IMG/VR virus record: IMGVR_UViG_3300023181_000374
Coordinates: 1-33,539 of that record
DNA from: a virus
Reading direction: 5' to 3' (one strand)
Length of the DNA: 33,539 nucleotides
Shown: positions 30,312-33,539 of the stretch, piece by piece
Layout of the letters: each line of letters opens with the position of its first letter
Numbering within the stretch: position 1 is the stretch's first letter
The notes under the pieces: generated by a model
What the model was told of the DNA's origin: nothing
The model's input: only the letters and a program-made list of their open reading frames with translations
The model's database searches: none
Program-made: the position numbers and the translations under genes

Positions 30312-32294
30312 TTACATATAGTTTGATATATCATCATCAGGCTCCGGCTCGTCGTATCCACCAGCAGCAATATTACCTGCAAAGTGTGAAAGCTCTTTAG
30401 GCACTGCGACACCAGCCTGGAGCCAACTAGCAGCATCAATCCTGCTACGGGAAAGTAGGTCAACCCTATCTTTCATCTTGGTAGTTATGCCCAGCATCAT
30501 TTTCGTTTTGTCTTCAAGCAGGTTATTTAAGCGCTCCCCATCACCAGCCTTGCGGTCTGCAAGTGCAGCAGGGACATTCTGATATTTATCAGCAATAAAA
30601 TTGATTGCGTTACCATCAGTGACTAGCACCTGATCCATGTTGCCAGGCAAATAAACTACCTGGAAGGATTTACCCACATTTTGCAGGTATTGTGCATCTG
30701 GAACGTCATAAACAAACTTGTGCTTGTTGATTTCAAACGACATACCTTCAGCAGTGATCCGTACAGGGTTCTTATGAGTAAGACCGAAAAGCTGTATTCT
30801 CTTCTCTGTACTGATTTGTCTTTTTTTGCTTAGCTCAGAGGCATTAAAAGCAGTAATCCATTCTTGTTGGCGGGGAATGCCAGTTTTTGCGTTCACTGTT
30901 TGACGCATGTTGTGAACGAAATGTTCAACAACGTTCAGAGCCTGGTCAGCGGAGGGATAATTTTTCTTAAGTGCCAGGATCATATCAGGATTTGTCTTCT
31001 CCTTAGCTGTCACGTTGTGACCAGCATAGTTATCGTATGGAAGTAGCTTTAATTCTTGATGCCAGATAGTTCCGAAAGACTGTTCAATACGTTTTGTCTG
31101 TGAAGCCTTAACGGTACCAGGGGTGAAGTGAGCAAGTGATTTAAAATAGCTCGCAAGCTCACCTTTCAATTGTTTATCAATTGCCCAGCGGTCTGATTGT
31201 ATCTGATTAAACAGGTAATTACCGCCAGTTATTTCGATAATATGCTCCATTGCATTGCGGAATGCAGCGTATATAAGGTCTTTAGTAACAGTTTCGGCAA
31301 TTGCGTAACCTAGTATATAATCATTGTAATAATCCTTAACAACGTACATAGCAACCCTATACTGCTCATTTACGACCTTATTTCCCTTTTTATCGGTGGT
31401 TTCCTTGCGGAAATATAAATCCAGAATATTATCATCACACATAGCCATTAAAAGGGGCGCTGATGGACGATCACTATGAATTTGCTTACTGTATTTCGTG
31501 TAATTAGCGCCTACGCCATTGCGTTGCATAGTGATTAAATGTTCATTCTGCTTTCTGCGATAGCCTACAGTAGCAGGGCTGATAGTTAGACGACCGTTAG
31601 CAGTTGCCCATTTATTGTATTGGATAGCTATAATGGTGTCATCATGCTGATTGTGGTGTCCAATCATTTCCAGAAGCAAAGCTTCCGCAACATCATCTTT
31701 TACCTTTTTGCGGTTATCGTTACCAAAGCGCCAGGCTTCGATTAAGCTGGAGTATTTACACTCAGCAGTATTATATTTAGTCAGCTTGTTTTTCAGTGAC
31801 CTGGTATTTATAGGTAAGGCAACGTTTTTTGCCCTGATAACGGCAGTTGCAGCTTCCCAAAACTCTGTGATTGTTATGTTTAATTGGCGTTTAAGCGCCC
31901 TTTTATCAGTTGTAAAGACATTTAAAGTCTTTAGCCAGCTAGCAGCCTCAGTATATTTCTTTCTGTACTCTTCAGGAAGGCTCAGACTGGCATCATGGGG
32001 TAAAGTATAAGTGTCGTAGAATGATTCAGCAACATAATCCCAGTTAATTAGTACTTGCTCCAAAATTGGCTCTTTAGCTAAGTACTCATACGGATTACCG
32101 TATTCTTTAACTACTAATTCTTTATATTTTGGCGGCATGCTTTCAAATGAAATTAAAATTTCACGACCGTTACCGCCTACACCAAAGACCTTAAAGTTAC
32201 CCCGCTGTCTATTTTTACTATATGTCTCTTTTGACATAAGCTTTGGGACAACTTCATCAAATTCAAGACAAATCAAATTTTCGTGGAATCGCAT
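30312..32294 (-). CDS. MuA-like DDE transposase
   Basis: A 660-aa transposase. The N-terminal ~150 residues are winged-helix/HTH-type end- and enhancer-binding modules (MRFHENLICLEFDEVV ...). The catalytic core holds the DDE triad: Asp287 (or 288) in MCDDNILDLYF, Asp368 in QSDRWAID, and Glu404 in RIEQSFG, spaced ~80 and 35 residues. A beta-barrel domain follows (~490-560), and a basic C-terminal tail (~590-660) that in Mu contacts MuB and ClpX. It cuts and joins the prophage ends for integration and replication. Length and order next to MuB agree with Mu (663 aa). It starts 2 bp after the Ner-like stop. Confidence 0.92.
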   Translation of the reverse strand: MRFHENLICLEFDEVVPKLMSKETYSKNRQRGNFKVFGVGGNGREILISFESMPPKYKELVVKEYGNPYEYLAKEPILEQVLINWDYVAESFYDTYTLPHDASLSLPEEYRKKYTEAASWLKTLNVFTTDKRALKRQLNITITEFWEAATAVIRAKNVALPINTRSLKNKLTKYNTAECKYSSLIEAWRFGNDNRKKVKDDVAEALLLEMIGHHNQHDDTIIAIQYNKWATANGRLTISPATVGYRRKQNEHLITMQRNGVGANYTKYSKQIHSDRPSAPLLMAMCDDNILDLYFRKETTDKKGNKVVNEQYRVAMYVVKDYYNDYILGYAIAETVTKDLIYAAFRNAMEHIIEITGGNYLFNQIQSDRWAIDKQLKGELASYFKSLAHFTPGTVKASQTKRIEQSFGTIWHQELKLLPYDNYAGHNVTAKEKTNPDMILALKKNYPSADQALNVVEHFVHNMRQTVNAKTGIPRQQEWITAFNASELSKKRQISTEKRIQLFGLTHKNPVRITAEGMSFEINKHKFVYDVPDAQYLQNVGKSFQVVYLPGNMDQVLVTDGNAINFIADKYQNVPAALADRKAGDGERLNNLLEDKTKMMLGITTKMKDRVDLLSRSRIDAASWLQAGVAVPKELSHFAGNIAAGGYDEPEPDDDISNYM

Positions 32295-32296
32295 AC

Positions 32297-32539
32297 TTAA
32301 AATTTAATATGTTTAACTAATTCTTGAATGAGCACACTTGACCCAGCTTCATACATCTCGTCAAACAGCTTGACTTTTTGTCCTAATAGTGTTGCGTCTG
32401 TCCTGTTGCCAGTCCTTACTTTTTTAACCGAGCTTTCAGAACATCCTAAGACAGTTGCTACATGTTTTGCAGCTACTGGCGGAACCTCAATATTATTTTT
32501 GGTACAAATGGTTTTATTATTATTATTTTTGATTCTCAT
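32297..32539 (-). CDS. Ner/Cro-like early HTH regulator
   Basis: An 80-aa basic protein with a central helix-turn-helix (VAAKHVATVLGCSESSVKKVRTG) and a C-terminal helix. It begins with a low-complexity Asn run (NNNN, from AAT repeats). Divergent from the repressor and first in the transposase operon, it occupies the place of Mu ner, which turns down early and repressor transcription. The promoter at 32558-32588 with an overlapping operator drives it. Alternatively, it may be part of the enhancer-binding apparatus. The HTH is clear, the exact role inferred. Confidence 0.75.
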   Translation of the reverse strand: MRIKNNNNKTICTKNNIEVPPVAAKHVATVLGCSESSVKKVRTGNRTDATLLGQKVKLFDEMYEAGSSVLIQELVKHIKF

Positions 32540-32557
32540 AGTGTTCCTTTGCGTTCA

Positions 32558-32588
32558 CAAATATAGATATATGTCTATAAAAAACAAA
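32558..32588 (-). promoter_or_regulatory. Early (ner-A-B) promoter
   Basis: Minus strand: TTTG (complement of 32585-32588), a 19-bp spacer, and TATATTTG (complement of 32558-32565). Both boxes match the Bacteroidota TTTG / TAnnTTTG consensus exactly. The predicted transcript would start ~12 bases before the ner-like ATG (32539). The operator at 32563-32578 covers the -7 box and spacer, so its occupation should shut the promoter. Confidence 0.75.
32563..32578. promoter_or_regulatory. Candidate repressor operator O1
   Basis: ATAGAT-ATAT-GTCTAT, an inverted repeat with 6-base arms and 4-base spacer, overlapping the early promoter -7 box. It shares its layout with O2 (32594), O3 (32796) and the distant site at 23925. 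Confidence 0.6.
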
Positions 32589-32593
32589 TAAAT

Positions 32594-32609
32594 TTAGATA
32601 AATGTCGAA
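32594..32609. promoter_or_regulatory. Candidate repressor operator O2
   Basis: TTAGAT-AAAT-GTCGAA: same 6-4-6 layout as O1, 31 bp (about three helical turns) from it, and 10 bp upstream of the repressor ATG. It overlaps a weak TAAATTTA (32589-32596) that might serve as the repressor's own -7 box, so it would allow autoregulation. Confidence 0.5.
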
Positions 32610-32618
32610 ATTAATAAA

Positions 32619-33539
32619 ATGAGCGAAACCAGGGCAATAGACAGGCTAGTTATATATCTGAGACACAAGGGTATAAGCAACTCAGGAGCAGAAAAGCAAC
32701 TAGGTTTAGCGAATAGCTATATCCAAAATTCGTCTAAAGAAGGTCGTACGGGCGCTATTAATAGTGATATTTTGTCTAAAATTGAGGAAACATATTTAGA
32801 CTTATGTCTAATGTGGTTAATAAAAGAAAAGGGACAAATGATTCAAATCGGTGAAGAAATTAACGCATTTACCCCCCTAGCTACAGACACTAAACAACAC
32901 ACAAACCTACCCCTTAACCTACAAAATACATACAATAAAGACACTAGTTATGTCCACCCAACTGTCCACCCAACTGTCCACCCAACTTATAATTTAGGCA
33001 CTCCTCACGTAGTTACAATTGATACAAGCGGCATGAATACAATACCATTAGTGGGCATCAAAGCAGCAGCTGGATACCTGAATGGTTACGCTGATCCAGA
33101 GTTTATCGGTGAACTGCCGACTTACTGTATACCAGGGTTAAATAGCAGAACTTTTAGAGCGTTTGAAGTGGATGGAGATAGCATGACTCCCACTGTTAGA
33201 AGAGGAGATATATTATTTTGTCAGTGGCTGGAAAATGTAAGTGACATACGAGATGGAAGAGTGTATGTAATAGTTACTAAAACGCTCGGAATCGTGGTTA
33301 AAAGGCTTTTAAACCGTATTAACGAATATGGTTTTATCATCGCTAAATCTGACTCTACAGATAACAGAATCGAATATCCAAACATCAATGTACCATTAGA
33401 AGAAGTTGTTGAAATATGGTATCCAAGGCTCTATATGAGTGCCAGTTTCCAAGCACCAACAGACATGTATAAAAGGATTAACGATCTTGAAGCAGGATTA
33501 GAATACCTGTTAATGAAAGACAAAAAAGCAATCCAGTAA
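32619..33539 (+). CDS. S24-family self-cleaving phage repressor
   Basis: A 306-aa CI/LexA-type repressor. The N-terminal ~75 residues hold a helix-turn-helix-like region (SNSGAEKQLGLANSYIQNSS). A Thr/His/Pro-rich hinge (~80-135) contains VHPT three times. The C-terminal S24 peptidase domain has the Ala151-Gly152 cleavage site (AAAGYL), nucleophile Ser188 (GDSMTP) and Lys228 (GIVVKRL). The RecA-stimulated cut should induce the prophage on DNA damage, unlike the Mu repressor c, which is not S24. The gene diverges from the ner-A-B operon and carries candidate operators upstream (O1, O2) and inside its coding region (O3). The start ATG follows an AT-rich leader. Confidence 0.88.
   Translation: MSETRAIDRLVIYLRHKGISNSGAEKQLGLANSYIQNSSKEGRTGAINSDILSKIEETYLDLCLMWLIKEKGQMIQIGEEINAFTPLATDTKQHTNLPLNLQNTYNKDTSYVHPTVHPTVHPTYNLGTPHVVTIDTSGMNTIPLVGIKAAAGYLNGYADPEFIGELPTYCIPGLNSRTFRAFEVDGDSMTPTVRRGDILFCQWLENVSDIRDGRVYVIVTKTLGIVVKRLLNRINEYGFIIAKSDSTDNRIEYPNINVPLEEVVEIWYPRLYMSASFQAPTDMYKRINDLEAGLEYLLMKDKKAIQ
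32796..32811. promoter_or_regulatory. Candidate repressor operator O3 (inside the repressor gene)
   Basis: TTAGAC-TTAT-GTCTAA, a perfect 6-4-6 inverted repeat within the repressor coding region (codons ~60-65). It has the same layout as O1, O2 and the distant site. A loop between O3 and O1/O2 is possible (~190-220 bp apart). Confidence 0.5.
32952..32987 (+). repeat. Three perfect 12-bp tandem repeats in the repressor hinge
   Basis: GTCCACCCAACT occurs three times in a row without mismatch, encoding VHPT x3 between the DNA-binding and peptidase domains. The unit is a multiple of three, so gain or loss of copies keeps the frame and changes only the hinge length. Confidence 0.9.

Noticed and set aside
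31651-32010. Plus-strand open frame of 119 codons within the transposase gene
   Set aside because: Antisense to conserved MuA sequence and lacking start context.
32505-32535. TTA/AAT trinucleotide run at the start of the ner-like gene as a phase-variable repeat
   Set aside because: Only about four units, in frame, and in an AT-rich background; slippage by one unit would not switch the gene off.
1-33539. CRISPR arrays, tRNA or rRNA genes, insertion sequences, prophage attachment ends
   Set aside because: No regularly spaced repeats, cloverleaf-type sequences, IS-type terminal repeats or TG...CA phage ends with flanking duplications were seen; both ends of the window lie inside the prophage gene array.

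Overview
This window carries most of a Mu-like (transposable) prophage from a member of the Bacteroidota, probably the Sphingobacteriaceae (Pedobacter or Mucilaginibacter type). The host call rests on protein style, the lack of Shine-Dalgarno sequences, AT-rich leaders, and promoters of the TTTG / TAnnTTTG type. A long tape measure, a Dit-like and a Tal-like protein, and no contractile sheath point to a siphovirus-type virion combined with MuA/MuB replicative transposition. The window begins at the stop codon of a tail-tip gene and ends at the stop codon of the repressor, so neither prophage end nor host DNA is visible.

Right end (about 22.2-33.5 kb): the lysis-lysogeny switch and early region. 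An S24-type self-cleaving repressor (+) faces a Ner-like HTH gene (-). Behind Ner come MuA transposase, MuB ATPase and a long chain of small, tightly packed early genes, all on the minus strand. These include a stand-alone DnaA-type DNA-binding domain, a DUF3164 protein, a DUF4406 protein, a small membrane protein, a small lipoprotein, a RecA-like P-loop ATPase, a replication-O-like protein, a LuxR-type HTH protein and a GemA-like protein. A 6-4-6 bp inverted repeat (WTAGAY-NNAT/ACGT-GTCKAW) occurs three times at the switch and once more 9 kb away, directly upstream of the LuxR-type gene. It is a good candidate for the repressor operator.

Middle (about 21.8-23.3 kb): terminators, a lone XRE regulator on the plus strand, two small early genes, and an isolated 106-aa gene with its own near-perfect promoter. 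That gene sits where Mu keeps its middle/late activators.

Left and centre (1-21.8 kb): late genes in two divergent blocks that part at about 15.7 kb. The plus block encodes terminase small and large subunits, a gp36-like connector, a portal fused to an F (MuF) head protein with a possible nuclease-toxin tail, a virion morphogenesis protein and a tail-completion candidate. The portal is split by what looks like a one-base deletion. The minus block encodes protease/scaffold, major capsid protein, a holin-endolysin-spanin lysis cassette, a small unknown protein, tail tube, tail chaperones, tape measure, Dit, a tail protein carrying an alpha/beta-hydrolase domain, and the Tal-like tip protein. 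Translational coupling (ATGA or overlapping starts) is very common.

Function names rest on motif and context recognition by eye. No database search was run.
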